DNA of 64,000 nt from Pseudoprevotella muciniphila (GCF_003265305.2 NZ_CP033459.1:2108001-2172000), one strand, 5' to 3'; shown: positions 49,466-59,264, counted from the first letter of the stretch. A program made the numbers and translations. The notes: generated from the letters alone by a model not told the origin.

Positions 49466-49930
49466 CTATAAATCAACCTTATCTATTCGCAGTTTCAAGA
49501 GCCCTGCCGGGACAGCCACCTCTATGGTGTCGCCGGCTTTCTTGTTGAGCAACGCCTGACCTATGGGCGACTTTATGGAGATTTTTCCCTCGCGCAGATT
49601 AGCCTCGTGGGGGCTGACAATCGTATAGTTCATTTTTGCGCCAGTGGTGAGGTTGGTCATTTCTACTTTGCTGAGCAGGGCTATGCTGTCGCTGTTGAGC
49701 CGCGACTTGTCCATGACGCGCGCATACTTCAGCACATTCTGCTTGAAGCGTATGCGGCTCAGCAGGCGTGCCTGTTCGCGCTTTGCTGCATGATACTCGA
49801 AATTCTCGCTGAGGTCGCCTTTGTCGCGCGCTTCAGCAATAGCATCTTTCACCTTGGGCAGTTCCTCATGTATCATCTGCCGCAATTCCTCTACAAGTTT
49901 GTCGTAGCCCTCTTGAGACATGTATTCCAT
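49466..49930 (-). CDS. greA: Transcription elongation factor GreA
   Basis: 154 residues, full length. The N-terminal coiled coil carries the tip motif GDLSENFEYHAAKREQ that reaches the RNA polymerase active site. The C-terminal FKBP-like domain shows IVSPHEANLREGKISIKSPI and GDTIEVAVP. GreA restarts backtracked polymerase by transcript cleavage. Confidence 0.96.
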   Translation of the reverse strand: MEYMSQEGYDKLVEELRQMIHEELPKVKDAIAEARDKGDLSENFEYHAAKREQARLLSRIRFKQNVLKYARVMDKSRLNSDSIALLSKVEMTNLTTGAKMNYTIVSPHEANLREGKISIKSPIGQALLNKKAGDTIEVAVPAGLLKLRIDKVDL

Positions 49931-49990
49931 GGTTCATTCATTTTTTGCGAAAAGCAAAGGTAAGTAAAAAGGCTGAAAGCCGGAAATGGG

Positions 49991-50050
49991 GGGCAGCCAA
50001 AATAAGACGGCTGCCCCACGGAGTGTTTACTCTTGAAGGGGCAGCCGTCG
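49991..50050. terminator. Hairpin with three GGGCAGCC-type arms
   Basis: GGGCAGCC (49991-49998) pairs with GGCTGCCCC (50009-50017). A further GGGGCAGCCGTC near 50038 can compete for the same arm. It probably terminates leftward transcription from the Spy-like gene. The rest of 49931-50142 shows no gene. Confidence 0.5.
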
Positions 50051-50142
50051 TTCTAATCCCAAATTCTATTACCTTTTCATCATTCTTAACCTTGCATATT
50101 ATATTTTTTCACACATTATAGGTATGTTTTGCGATAGTGGTT

Positions 50143-50679
50143 TTAGAATCCATCCGGTCCGCCAAAACCACCAGGGCCTCCGAATCCGCCAGGGCCTCCG
50201 AATCCGCCAGGTCCGCCTTGGAAGCCGCCTCCGTTCATGTTAGGCCTGTTGCCGCCACGGCGCATGCCGCGGTCGTTGAAAACGCTGTACACCTGCTGTG
50301 GGGTGAGTTTTTCGCTGAATTTCTTATAGTATTCGCGTTTCAGCCTTACTGCGGCTTCTTCGCGTGCAAAGCCTTCGAGCACTTTTGCTGTGGCTTCTTC
50401 ATCGGTGAGTTCTTTCTTCTTCTTATCGTTGTCTCTGTCTCTGTTTCCGAATCCCCCCGGGAATTGTGTGCCCATCAAGGTGTCGCGGTATTCGGTATAG
50501 AGCGAAATAAACCATTGCTTGGTGTCGCCGTCGAGTTTCATCTCTTTTGCTTTCTGTTCTGCCATGCGGCCAATCATTTCCTTACGGTCGCCACGGCCGC
50601 GACGTCCGCCCTGATCGTTTTGGGCAGACATGCTTGTAGCAAACAGTGCTACTGCCATAATCAATAATAATTTTTTCAT
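50143..50679 (-). CDS. Secreted Spy/CpxP-like protein with Gly-rich tail
   Basis: 178 residues from MKKLLLIMAVALFATSMSAQ, a clear signal peptide. The body is charged and helical, with the LTPQQVYSVFNDR segment of LTxxQ-type periplasmic chaperones. The C-terminus has GGPGGFGGPGGFGGPGGF repeats coded by an 18-bp tandem repeat. It is probably a periplasmic stress or assembly factor. The Gly-rich tail is unusual for Spy. Confidence 0.7.
   Translation of the reverse strand: MKKLLLIMAVALFATSMSAQNDQGGRRGRGDRKEMIGRMAEQKAKEMKLDGDTKQWFISLYTEYRDTLMGTQFPGGFGNRDRDNDKKKKELTDEEATAKVLEGFAREEAAVRLKREYYKKFSEKLTPQQVYSVFNDRGMRRGGNRPNMNGGGFQGGPGGFGGPGGFGGPGGFGGPDGF
50155..50220. repeat. 18-bp tandem repeats coding GGPGGF
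   Basis: Near-identical units of CCGCCAGGGCCTCCGAAT run through the 3' end of the Spy-like gene. Confidence 0.75.
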
Positions 50680-50878
50680 ACTGTTTTTTTTGTTGTTGAA
50701 ATTTGATTTACATCTATTAGACGCAAAAAAGTTGAAAAAGTTTGCACGCAATCGATTAAAGAAATGTTTTTATCGACAAAATAAGTTTTTTTGAGTGCCG
50801 AATATTCCGATGACTCCGACTATTTCTGTGTATTCCGAATACTCGGAAGACTATCTGCTGACTTTCGATAAAATTTTT

Positions 50879-50886
50879 TATCTTTG
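50879..50886 (+). promoter_or_regulatory. -7 box of merR-type gene
   Basis: TATCTTTG lies 16 bp before the preferred ATG at 50903, giving a very short leader. 50680-50878 shows no gene. Confidence 0.65.
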
Positions 50887-50902
50887 TGCGTCAAATACAG
50901 TA

Positions 50903-51250
50903 ATGATGGCAAACGAGAAGGACCTGAAACTTTATTACTCCATCAACGAGGTGGCTGAAATGTTCGGTATCAAGGACACCACTCTCCGTTTCTGGGAGCG
51001 TGAGTTCCCCAAGCAGATCAACCCGAAGAAGACGAGCCGCAACGTGAGGCAATACACAAAGGACGACATCGAGCAGATTCGTGTCATCCACAATCTCGTC
51101 AAGGTGCGCGGTCTGAAGATTTCTGCTGCCCGCGAACTGCTGAAGAAGAACAAGAGCGGTGTGCAGCAGGAGGCAGAACTCGTGGCGCGGTTGCAGAAAA
51201 TACGTGCCGAGTTGATAGCCATAAAGAAAAACCTCGAAGAACTGGAATAG
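50903..51250 (+). CDS. MerR-family transcriptional regulator
   Basis: 115 residues. A winged helix (YYSINEVAEMFGIKDTTLRF then WEREFPKQINPKKTSRNVRQ) is followed by a helical dimerisation region (VRGLKISAARELLKKNKSG). No metal-binding Cys is present. In this form it is the general MerR-like regulator of Bacteroidetes; its targets are unknown. 51251-51484 downstream holds GAAGTTAACG-type short repeats and no gene. Confidence 0.85.
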   Translation: MMANEKDLKLYYSINEVAEMFGIKDTTLRFWEREFPKQINPKKTSRNVRQYTKDDIEQIRVIHNLVKVRGLKISAARELLKKNKSGVQQEAELVARLQKIRAELIAIKKNLEELE

Positions 51251-51484
51251 TCCCTGAATAATCAATTATTTAAGTTTCGGGAGTTCCATTTGCTCGAAGT
51301 TAAAGAATTTGAAGAAGTTATCGCTTCGATCGAAGTTATCGGAGTTAACGAAGTTAACGACGATACTTAGGTACGATAAAAGAAAGAAAAAAGAAGACAT
51401 CAGCATAAGGTCTCGTCGTTAACTTCAAGGTGTTTCGATAACTTCAGAAAGTAGAATCAATTATAAAATAAAAAACTTTTCCCC

Positions 51485-52861
51485 GTGGCACAAAAGTCAA
51501 AAACCGTTTTCGTCTGCTCAAATTGCGGCTACGATGCGCCGAAATGGCAGGGCAAATGCCCCAGTTGCGGACAGTGGAACACGTTCAAGGAGATGACCAT
51601 AATGCCGGAACGTCGCAGCGAGAAGATAGCCTCCGGTGTGCTCGATAACGGACATAAGTCGGAGCCCGTGCGTCTGTCTTCCATCTCGGCTGCCGAGGAA
51701 CCGCGCATCGACACCCATGATACGGAACTCAACCGTGTGCTTGGTGGCGGACTTGTGCCAGGCTCGCTCACGCTCCTTGGCGGTGAGCCGGGCATCGGCA
51801 AATCCACCCTTCTCCTGCAGACCATCCTCGGTATGCGCGACAAAAACGTGCTCTATGTGAGCGGCGAGGAGAGCGAGCGGCAAATCAAGTTGCGCGCCGA
51901 CAGGCTGAACCATCAGGGCACCGACTGCCTGCTGCTCTGCGAAACGGAGTTGGAGCGCATATTCGCACACATCAAGAACACGCAGCCCGACATGGTGGTC
52001 ATAGATTCCATACAGACCATCTTTACCTCCACCATCGACTCTGCTCCAGGCAATATCACGCAAATCCGGGAATGCACCGCTGCCATACTGAAATATGCAA
52101 AAGAAAGCAGTGTTCCCGTCATTCTGATTGGACACATCACCAAAGACGGCACCATTGCCGGACCGAAAGTGCTGGAACACATTGTCGATACGGTGCTGCA
52201 GTTCGAAGGCGACCGCCACTACTTCTACCGCATCTTGCGAAGCATAAAGAACCGCTTCGGCAGTACGGCAGAACTCGGCATCTACGAAATGCGCAGCGAT
52301 GGACTCATCGCCGTGGAAAATCCTTCGCAAGTGCTCGTAAACGAAGACAATGCCGAACTCAGCGGCGTGGCTGTTGCTGCTGCCATAGAGGGTGCGCGTC
52401 CATTCCTCATCGAGACGCAAGCCCTTGTCAGTACGGCGGCTTACGGTACACCGCAACGCTCCAGCACAGGCTTCGACACGCGGCGACTCAATATGCTGCT
52501 TGCCGTACTCGAGAAGCGCGTGGGGTTCAAACTGGGGCAGAAGGACGTCTTCCTCAATATAGCCGGTGGTATCCGCGTGAGCGACCCTGCCATCGACCTG
52601 AGCGTCATTGCAGCCGTGCTTTCGAGCAATGTGGATACAGGCATAGAGCGCAGCGTGTGCCTCACGGGCGAAGTGGGGCTGAGCGGCGAGATACGTCCCG
52701 TTACCCGCATAGCCCAGCGCATCAGCGAGGCACAGAAACTCGGTTTTGAGCGGATGATTGTACCGGCTGCCAACGTGAAAGGGCTCGACAAGAAAGGCAT
52801 CACCATAGAACTCGTTCCCGTGAAGCGCGTGGAAGAAGCCTTGCGCGCCTTGTTCGGATAA
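51485..52861 (+). CDS. radA: DNA repair protein RadA
   Basis: 458 residues from a GTG. The N-terminal zinc finger has CSNCGYDAPKWQGKCPSCG. The RecA-like core has Walker A GGEPGIGKSTLL and Walker B DMVVIDSIQT, then the RadA-specific KNRFGSTAELG. The C-terminal Lon-like domain ends the protein. RadA is a branch-migration helicase in recombination repair. Confidence 0.96.
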   Translation: MAQKSKTVFVCSNCGYDAPKWQGKCPSCGQWNTFKEMTIMPERRSEKIASGVLDNGHKSEPVRLSSISAAEEPRIDTHDTELNRVLGGGLVPGSLTLLGGEPGIGKSTLLLQTILGMRDKNVLYVSGEESERQIKLRADRLNHQGTDCLLLCETELERIFAHIKNTQPDMVVIDSIQTIFTSTIDSAPGNITQIRECTAAILKYAKESSVPVILIGHITKDGTIAGPKVLEHIVDTVLQFEGDRHYFYRILRSIKNRFGSTAELGIYEMRSDGLIAVENPSQVLVNEDNAELSGVAVAAAIEGARPFLIETQALVSTAAYGTPQRSSTGFDTRRLNMLLAVLEKRVGFKLGQKDVFLNIAGGIRVSDPAIDLSVIAAVLSSNVDTGIERSVCLTGEVGLSGEIRPVTRIAQRISEAQKLGFERMIVPAANVKGLDKKGITIELVPVKRVEEALRALFG

Positions 52862-52875
52862 GAATTCGTCAAGTT

Positions 52876-54531
52876 ATGATATCACTTCGTCTCCCACCTG
52901 AAATTGCTTATACTCCCAGTCGTCTTAAAGCCGCTTGTGCTGATGAGATGGGGGTGGATGTGGCAAGTATTAAGGACGTACGCATACTTCGCCGTAGCAT
53001 CGATGCCAGGCAGAGGCAGATTTTTGTAAACCTTTCTTTAGAAGTTTTTATCGATGAGCCTGCTCCCGAACTCTATTTTGCTCCGATAGTATATCCCGAT
53101 GTCAACGGAAAGCCTGCTGTCATTGTTGTAGGTGCAGGACCGGGTGGACTTTTTGCTGCATTGCGGCTCATAGAACTCGGTCTGCGCCCCATAGTGCTGG
53201 AGCGAGGCAAGGACGTGCATGAACGCCGTAAGGACATTGCGCTTATTTCGCGAGAGCACACGGTAAACAGCGAGAGCAACTATAGTTTCGGCGAAGGCGG
53301 AGCAGGTGCTTTTTCCGACGGTAAACTCTATACGCGGAGCAAGAAGCGCGGCAATGTAGAGAAAATACTTCGTGTGTTTTGCCAACATGGAGCATCTACT
53401 GACATTCTTTGCGATGCCCATCCTCATATCGGTACGGACAAATTGCCGCGCATCATCGAGCGCATGCGCGAACAAATCATCGCAGCAGGTGGGGAAGTGC
53501 ATTTCCAGACACGCGCTGATGCACTCATTATAGAAAAGCAAGAAGTCAGGGGAGTTGTTGCTTCCGACGGCAGGGCGTACGAAGGTCCCGTCATTCTTGC
53601 CACGGGGCATTCAGCACGCGATGTTTATCAGATGCTCCACCGCTCACAGGTTGCCATAGAGGCTAAAGGACTTGCCGTGGGCGTGCGTCTGGAGCATCCT
53701 TCACATCTTATAGACCAGATACAATACCACTCGCGCGAGGGTAGGGGAAAATATCTCCCTGCGGCAGAATACAGTTTTGTGGCGCAATGCACTGGCGCTG
53801 TGCAGCAGAAAGCGAAGAAGCGTGGCGCAAGCGTACAGAAGGGCGGTGGCGTGTCGCGCGGAGTGTACAGTTTCTGTATGTGCCCGGGCGGTTTTGTCGT
53901 GCCTGCTGCGAGCGGTGCGGAGCAACTCGTCGTGAACGGCATGAGTCCGTCGAACAGAGGTTCGGCATGGAGCAACAGCGGCATGGTGGTGGAGTTGCAT
54001 CCGGAGGATATAGACAACAACTTTTCCGAATTGTTTGCCAACTGCGAAATGGAAGTGCCTGCAACAGACGACCCGCTCCGCATGATGCACCTCCAGAGCG
54101 CCCTCGAACGCATGACGTGGCAGCAAGGTGGTTGCAAACAGACAGCACCGGCACAGCGTATGTACGACTTCCTCAATGGGCGACTGTCCGGCGAACTGCC
54201 TGCCACAAGTTATGCGCCGGGTGTCATAGCCTCGCCGCTCCATTTCTGGATGCCAGGTTTTATCGTAACGCGCTTGCAGGAAGGCTTTCGCATCTTCGGG
54301 CAGCGCAGCAAAGGCTTCCTGACCAACGAAGCCGTTCTTATCGCCTCCGAAACACGCACCTCCTCGCCCGTACGCATCCTGCGCGACCAGGACTCCCTCC
54401 AAAGCCCGCATCTGCAAGGTCTCTTCCCCTGCGGCGAAGGAGCAGGATATGCCGGCGGCATAGTCAGCAGCGCCATCGACGGCGAACGCTGCGCCGAAGC
54501 CGTCGCACAGATGCTCGCGCGGGAGAAATAA
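52876..54531 (+). CDS. FAD-dependent dehydrogenase
   Basis: 551 residues. A small N-terminal domain (ISLRLPPEIAYTPSRLKAAC) precedes the FAD-binding VIVVGAGPGGLFAALRLIEL (near residue 85). Further motifs are NSESNYSFGEGGAGAFSDGK, VILATGHSARDVY and FPCGEGAGYAGGIVSSAIDG near the end. It is of the widely found uncharacterised 'FAD-dependent dehydrogenase' group. It starts 14 bp after radA. The substrate is unknown. Confidence 0.85.
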   Translation: MISLRLPPEIAYTPSRLKAACADEMGVDVASIKDVRILRRSIDARQRQIFVNLSLEVFIDEPAPELYFAPIVYPDVNGKPAVIVVGAGPGGLFAALRLIELGLRPIVLERGKDVHERRKDIALISREHTVNSESNYSFGEGGAGAFSDGKLYTRSKKRGNVEKILRVFCQHGASTDILCDAHPHIGTDKLPRIIERMREQIIAAGGEVHFQTRADALIIEKQEVRGVVASDGRAYEGPVILATGHSARDVYQMLHRSQVAIEAKGLAVGVRLEHPSHLIDQIQYHSREGRGKYLPAAEYSFVAQCTGAVQQKAKKRGASVQKGGGVSRGVYSFCMCPGGFVVPAASGAEQLVVNGMSPSNRGSAWSNSGMVVELHPEDIDNNFSELFANCEMEVPATDDPLRMMHLQSALERMTWQQGGCKQTAPAQRMYDFLNGRLSGELPATSYAPGVIASPLHFWMPGFIVTRLQEGFRIFGQRSKGFLTNEAVLIASETRTSSPVRILRDQDSLQSPHLQGLFPCGEGAGYAGGIVSSAIDGERCAEAVAQMLAREK

Positions 54532-54569
54532 CCCCTCTTTTTGATATATTTTTCCGAAAATTTGGCAGA

Positions 54570-54592
54570 TAGACAAATTGTGTCTATTTTTG
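54570..54592 (+). promoter_or_regulatory. hipBA promoter and operator
   Basis: TAGACA-AATTG-TGTCTA (54570-54586) overlaps the -7 box TATTTTTG (54585-54592). It is the likely site where HipB represses its own operon. 54593-54666 is the leader. Confidence 0.7.
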
Positions 54593-54666
54593 CGCTAATA
54601 AATATACTTTGATGGTATATTATGCAAGATTTTAGGCTATAAATTAACAGAAATATAAAATTAAAA

Positions 54667-54975
54667 ATGATTGATTATTCAGAACTTTCAGCTGTAGAGT
54701 TAGTGAGAATGTTAAGTGGCAGATTTAAGGAATATCGCCTGAGAGCCAACATGACACAGAAAGAAGTGGCAGAGATGTCGGGTCTTTCGGTACAGACTGT
54801 ACATCGATTTGAGAACGGCACGGTAACTGACATAGCGCTGAGTTCCTTCCTGCTGCTGATAAAGGCGGTGGGTTGTATAAATGATTTGAACGAACTGATG
54901 CCTGAGCAGCCAGAGTCGCCTTATTTATATAAAGAGAACAAGAAGGTTCAACGGATAAGACATAAGCGGGCATGA
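54667..54975 (+). CDS. hipB: HipB-like antitoxin
   Basis: 102 residues with an XRE helix-turn-helix (NMTQKEVAEMSGLSVQTVHR then FENGTVTD). It overlaps the HipA start by 4 bases. It should bind HipA and the operator upstream. The basic C-terminal tail (NKKVQRIRHKRA) may contact HipA or DNA. Confidence 0.88.
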   Translation: MIDYSELSAVELVRMLSGRFKEYRLRANMTQKEVAEMSGLSVQTVHRFENGTVTDIALSSFLLLIKAVGCINDLNELMPEQPESPYLYKENKKVQRIRHKRA

Positions 54976-56462
54976 AAGAGATTTTAAAAGTGTTCCTCTG
55001 GGGACAAGAAATAGGTCGTCTGACTTGGCATGAAGCCAGAAAGACAACATTCTTTATGTATAATCTGGAGTTTTTAAAAGGGACATTGGATATAGCGCCT
55101 TTGGTGGCTTCCATCCATCATCCATTAAGCACTCGTGCCATCTTCGGAGAAACGGAGCGTATATATCAAAAACTACCGTCTTTCATAGCAGATTCCCTTC
55201 CCGATGCATGGGGTAATCAGCTTTTTGAGCAATGGCGTAAGGCAAATAATATTACAGAAAGAACTGTAACTCCACTTGAAAAGTTGGCATTCATAGGCAG
55301 GCGAGGAATGGGGGCATTGGAGTTTGTTCCGGCAGTTGAACGCGATGCTGTGGCAGACAGGATAGACATTAAGGCTTTAGTTGATTTGGCAAACAAAATT
55401 GTTTCAGAGCGTGAGAGTGTGAGAATCATGCCCGATGAGTCGGTTACCTTGCAATCGTTGATAGCTGTCGGCACTTCGGCTGGAGGTCGCCAGCCCAAAG
55501 GAATTATTGCTATCGACAAAGAAACAAGAGAGATACGCAGCGGGCAAATTGATGCAGAACCAAACTTAGAATATTATATACTGAAGTTTGGCAACAAAGA
55601 GCGTTCTACGGCAGAAATAGAGCAAACGTATTACGAAATGGCTCTTGCGGCCGGTATCAATATGATGCAGTCGCGCATAATTGAAGTGGAAGGTGAAAAG
55701 CATTTCCTCACGAAACGCTTCGACCGCAATGAAACAGGTAAGTTGCACACGCAGACCTTGGCGGCGATGAACCCTGAAGCAGACAGCTATGAAAAGCTAT
55801 TTTCAGTGTGCCGCAAATTGCATCTGCCGGAAGTTGATTGTCAGGAACTGTTCCGCCGAATGGTTTTCAATATACTTGCTAACAACACTGATGACCATAA
55901 TAAGAATTTCACGTTTGTGATGAACCGTCAAGGCAAATGGCGACTGTCGCCGGCATACGACATGACCTACATTTTCGATTTGGGAGGTTATTTGCCTAAC
56001 AAGGAGCATTGCCTGATGGTCGGTGGCAAGTTGCAAGACATTACTCGCGAAGATATTTTACATTTTGCTCGTGAAAACAGCATACATAGGGCTGATGCTG
56101 TCATTTGCGAAGTGGCTGCTGCCCTAAGGCAGTTCCGGTCTGTTGCAAAGAAAAACGGGGTGCCGGAACAATGGGCTGGCAGGATAGAAACCACGATTAT
56201 CGACCATCTGAAATCATGGGGTGAATGGGAAGGTGAAAATGCTATGCCTGAGCAGATTATAAGCGGGCACACCGTTTCCAATCTCCGAATCGAGCAGGCT
56301 TACAAGGGCAATTTCCATCTTCTGGCAACGATAGATGGCAGTGAACGCAAATTTATTATAGGTAAGAACAAGGAGGAATACGCGCTGATAGAAAAGACGG
56401 GTATTGCCAATCTGACCTTTACGCAATTAAAGGCAATGGCAGAGAAGTTCTTCAAAACATAA
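54972..56462 (+). CDS. hipA: HipA-like serine/threonine kinase toxin
   Basis: 496 residues. The N-terminal domain (TLDIAPLVASIHHPLSTRAI) is of HipA_N type. The kinase shows the Ser-containing P-loop VGTSAGGRQPKGII (near 168), catalytic NTDDHNKNFTF (near 305) and metal-binding SPAYDMTY (near 325). In known systems HipA inactivates glutamyl-tRNA synthetase and induces dormancy. It is longer than E. coli HipA (440) by a C-terminal extension from about residue 415. Confidence 0.9.
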   Translation: MKEILKVFLWGQEIGRLTWHEARKTTFFMYNLEFLKGTLDIAPLVASIHHPLSTRAIFGETERIYQKLPSFIADSLPDAWGNQLFEQWRKANNITERTVTPLEKLAFIGRRGMGALEFVPAVERDAVADRIDIKALVDLANKIVSERESVRIMPDESVTLQSLIAVGTSAGGRQPKGIIAIDKETREIRSGQIDAEPNLEYYILKFGNKERSTAEIEQTYYEMALAAGINMMQSRIIEVEGEKHFLTKRFDRNETGKLHTQTLAAMNPEADSYEKLFSVCRKLHLPEVDCQELFRRMVFNILANNTDDHNKNFTFVMNRQGKWRLSPAYDMTYIFDLGGYLPNKEHCLMVGGKLQDITREDILHFARENSIHRADAVICEVAAALRQFRSVAKKNGVPEQWAGRIETTIIDHLKSWGEWEGENAMPEQIISGHTVSNLRIEQAYKGNFHLLATIDGSERKFIIGKNKEEYALIEKTGIANLTFTQLKAMAEKFFKT

Positions 56463-56465
56463 TTC

Positions 56466-56631
56466 ATGTCAAAAACTGAGGTAAAGAAATATATCAAGTC
56501 ATTGGAACGCAAATCATTGGAAGAGTTGGTTTTTAGACTTGTATTCAGCCCGTAAGGAAGCGAAAGAGTATCTGGAATATGTGATTTTCTTGTTTGTCAA
56601 TTTCCAATTTGGCAGCAGTTTTACAGTATAA
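56466..56631 (+). pseudogene. DUF6155-like gene fragment with frameshift
   Basis: MSKTEVKKYIKSLERKSLEE followed by LVFRL then, after a shift of frame, DLYSARKEAKEYLEY resembles the start of a DUF6155 protein. The first frame stops at 56551-56555 and the rest is missing. 56632-56749 has a short hairpin (AAGCGCCTTCAGCGCTT) and no gene. Confidence 0.55.
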
Positions 56632-56749
56632 TGTCCTTCGGGACGCATGTACGCTATTGCATAATAACAGGGGTTACGCTTCATAAACTTCGTTTATTCC
56701 GCTGCACCCCTGCCTGTATTCCTAAGCGCCTTCAGCGCTTATCTTTGTT

Positions 56750-57463
56750 TCAGTGTCCGCGCCGAAGGATTTTGTTCCTGTATTTCTCGTGCGACTGGGC
56801 GAAGATGTTGTAGCACGCTGTTTTGTCGGCGTGGCGGATTTCTGCATATTCGTCCAAGAGAAGTTTCAGGTTCTCGTCGCTGCAGTTTAGGCGTGCGAAG
56901 TTGGCGCAACCTTTTTCCACGCTCACGTGGCGCCCCTTGTGCACGCGGTTGGCATCGAGCAGGGCAAAGGTGTAGCCGTCGCCCACTTTGTCGAAGAGCA
57001 CATGCTTCGTTTTCATATTGCGATGGGTGAAGCCGTCCTCATGGAAACGTGCGGCGTAGGCGGCGAAAGCGCGGACTACTGCTTTCTGTTCTTCTTCAGA
57101 AAGAGAGGGGAGGTCGTTGAGGGAATAGCGAAGCGGGGAGCGCACCGTGACGAAATATGTTCTTGACGTCAGCATCCTGCGACGATAGCGTACAAAAGCC
57201 ACGGGTTCCGGACTCTCGTAGCCGCGCTCGCGCAGCAGGCGTTGTCCGATGTAGGCTTTCTTGCCTTTCGCCATCTTGTAGAATTTCAGGCGGTGGCGCA
57301 TCGACTGACCGTATTTCTTTACAGACAGTTTCAGCCCGTCAACTTCAAGCGTGCGTATCTCGTTAAAATCGTCCTGCACTATTTCACCTTTCTGATAATG
57401 CTCTTCAAGATGTGCCAAAAAGTCGTGCAGGTGGCTGTATTTCGGATTAAGGATTATTTCCAC
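56750..57463 (-). CDS. Lipopolysaccharide (Kdo/WaaP-type) kinase-like protein
   Basis: 237 residues. The kinase-like fold shows LKLSVKKYGQSMRHR (Lys), then FHEDGFTHRNMKTKHVLFDK (in place of the HxDxxxxN loop) and FALLDANRVHKG (metal-binding Asp). It resembles the LPS kinase InaA/WaaP group that phosphorylates the LPS core. The catalytic Asp of the loop appears as Asn (HRN), so activity is uncertain. 57464-57644 shows no gene. Confidence 0.75.
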   Translation of the reverse strand: MEIILNPKYSHLHDFLAHLEEHYQKGEIVQDDFNEIRTLEVDGLKLSVKKYGQSMRHRLKFYKMAKGKKAYIGQRLLRERGYESPEPVAFVRYRRRMLTSRTYFVTVRSPLRYSLNDLPSLSEEEQKAVVRAFAAYAARFHEDGFTHRNMKTKHVLFDKVGDGYTFALLDANRVHKGRHVSVEKGCANFARLNCSDENLKLLLDEYAEIRHADKTACYNIFAQSHEKYRNKILRRGH

Positions 57464-57644
57464 GGTTTATGCAATTGCAATGATTATAAACCCTCTTGCC
57501 GGTCAGTCAACCGGCAGGGGCTTGACGACATTTTCCCTGCAAAAACAGGTTTGCACAAGGCTTTTATGCTACAAATATAGCAAATGCATCCGAATAGTCC
57601 AAATATATGCGGTCTAAATTGTTAAAATAGAAACACGAAAGGAG

Positions 57645-57894
57645 TCAAACACCTAATACGATGGAAGGGTCTATATTTAATTTTTGACTTATTAATCTTC
57701 CGGTTTTTAGCGAAGGTTCGCCTTTTCCGGAAACTATTTCACTAACACGTGCAGGACTTAAATTTAACATTTTTGCAAGCTTTGCCTGTGTAAGTCCCAT
57801 CTCATACATTCGCAACTTGATTGTATCAATCAGAGTAGGGGGGAGCAATAGGATAATGGATAGCCTCATATTCCTCCACCAATGCAGAAATTAT
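57645..57894 (-). pseudogene. HigA-like antitoxin remnant with frameshift
   Basis: In one frame VEEYEAIHYPIAP, and after a run of six C in the next frame PTLIDTIKLRMYEMGLTQAK then LAKMLNLSPARVSEIVSGKG: together a HigA C-terminal two-thirds. One C too many breaks the frame near 57838, and a stop precedes the fragment at 57897. An intact 74-codon frame from 57869 would keep the helix-turn-helix. No HigB toxin is nearby. Confidence 0.65.
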
Positions 57895-57899
57895 TTAAC

Positions 57900-59249
57900 T
57901 CAGAGCGCCAAATGGAAGCCCACGACCGCCTCTATGCCTTTTCGGAGCATGTGGAGCGGGAAATTCTCGTTGGGGGAGTGGATGGCATTGCTTTCGAGGC
58001 CGAACCCCATCAGTATGGTTTTCACGCCGAGCACCTGTTCAAAAGTGGCAATGATGGGTATGCTGCCACCGCGTCTTACGGGCAGGGGGCGTTTGCCGAA
58101 TGCCTGCTCGAAGCCTTTCTCTGCAGCACGATAGGCAGGGTGCGAGATAGGGCATACATAGCCTTCGCCGCCATGCAGGTAATCCACCTTCACGGTAACA
58201 CCTTTCGGTGCTATGCACTGCAAATGGGCTGCTACCAACGCGCCTATTTCTTCGCTGTTCTGATGCGGTACGAGGCGAGTGGAAATCTTGGCGTATGCCT
58301 TGCTCGGAATGACTGTTTTTGCTCCTTCGCCGGTATAGCCGCCCCAGATGCCGCAGCAGTCGAATGCGGGGCGACAACTGTTGCGCTCAATGGTGCTGTA
58401 GCCCGTTTCGCCGAACACGTCGGTGATACCAATAGATTGTTTGTATTTCTCTTCATCGAACGGTATCTGGGCTATCATTGCACGTTCTTCGGGCGAGAGG
58501 TCCTCCACTTTGTCATAGAAACCGGGAACGGTAATTTTCCCGCTTTCATCGGTAATTTGGGCAATCATCTTGCAGAGTGCATTGATGGGGTTCATCACGG
58601 CACCGCCGAAATGCCCGGAATGCAGGTCGCGGTTGGGTCCCGTTACTTCCACCTGCCAGTAGGACAGACCGCGAAGACCTGTAGTAAGTGACGGCAGGTC
58701 GGCACTCAGCATCGACGTATCGCTCACAAGGATGATGTCGGCTTTCAGCAGTTCGCTATGTGTTTTGCAGAATGCTTCCAGGCTTGGAGAGCCTATTTCT
58801 TCTTCTCCTTCAAGAATAAATTTTACATTGTGCGTGAGCAGGTTGTTTTTTACCAGATATTCAAATGCCTTTGCCTGGATGAACGACTGCCCCTTGTCGT
58901 CGTCTGCACCGCGGGCAAAGATATGGCCGTCGCGTACTTCGGGCTCAAAGGGGTCGGACTTCCAGAGTTCAATAGGCTCCACAGGCATCACATCGTAGTG
59001 GCCATAGACGAGTACCGTTTGTGCCTCAGGATTAACTATTTTCTCTGCGTAAACCATTGGGTTGCCTTCCGATGGCATTACTTCTGCTTTGTCGGCTCCT
59101 GCAGCCAACAATAGTTCACGCCAACGCTCAGCACATTTCAGCATATCTGCCTTGTGTTCGTGCTCGGAACTGATACTGGGAATACGGATAAGGCTGAAGA
59201 GTTCCTCGAGCATGCGCGCTTCGTTTGTTTGAATATAATCCTTTATCAT
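57900..59249 (-). CDS. M20-family dipeptidase
   Basis: 449 residues. Metal-binding motifs are VLVYGHYDVMPVEP (His, Asp), GADDDKGQ, LEGEEEIGSPS (catalytic Glu pair) and DTSML. The dimerisation domain holds the DLHSGHFGG motif, and the C-terminal HSPNENF supplies a His ligand. It hydrolyses dipeptides in the cytosol; no signal peptide is seen. Confidence 0.93.
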   Translation of the reverse strand: MIKDYIQTNEARMLEELFSLIRIPSISSEHEHKADMLKCAERWRELLLAAGADKAEVMPSEGNPMVYAEKIVNPEAQTVLVYGHYDVMPVEPIELWKSDPFEPEVRDGHIFARGADDDKGQSFIQAKAFEYLVKNNLLTHNVKFILEGEEEIGSPSLEAFCKTHSELLKADIILVSDTSMLSADLPSLTTGLRGLSYWQVEVTGPNRDLHSGHFGGAVMNPINALCKMIAQITDESGKITVPGFYDKVEDLSPEERAMIAQIPFDEEKYKQSIGITDVFGETGYSTIERNSCRPAFDCCGIWGGYTGEGAKTVIPSKAYAKISTRLVPHQNSEEIGALVAAHLQCIAPKGVTVKVDYLHGGEGYVCPISHPAYRAAEKGFEQAFGKRPLPVRRGGSIPIIATFEQVLGVKTILMGFGLESNAIHSPNENFPLHMLRKGIEAVVGFHLAL

Positions 59250-59264
59250 AATGTTGTTTTTTCT

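Noticed and set aside
49360-49548. 62-codon frame beside greA
   Set aside because: It overlaps the greA 3' end antisense and shows no features.
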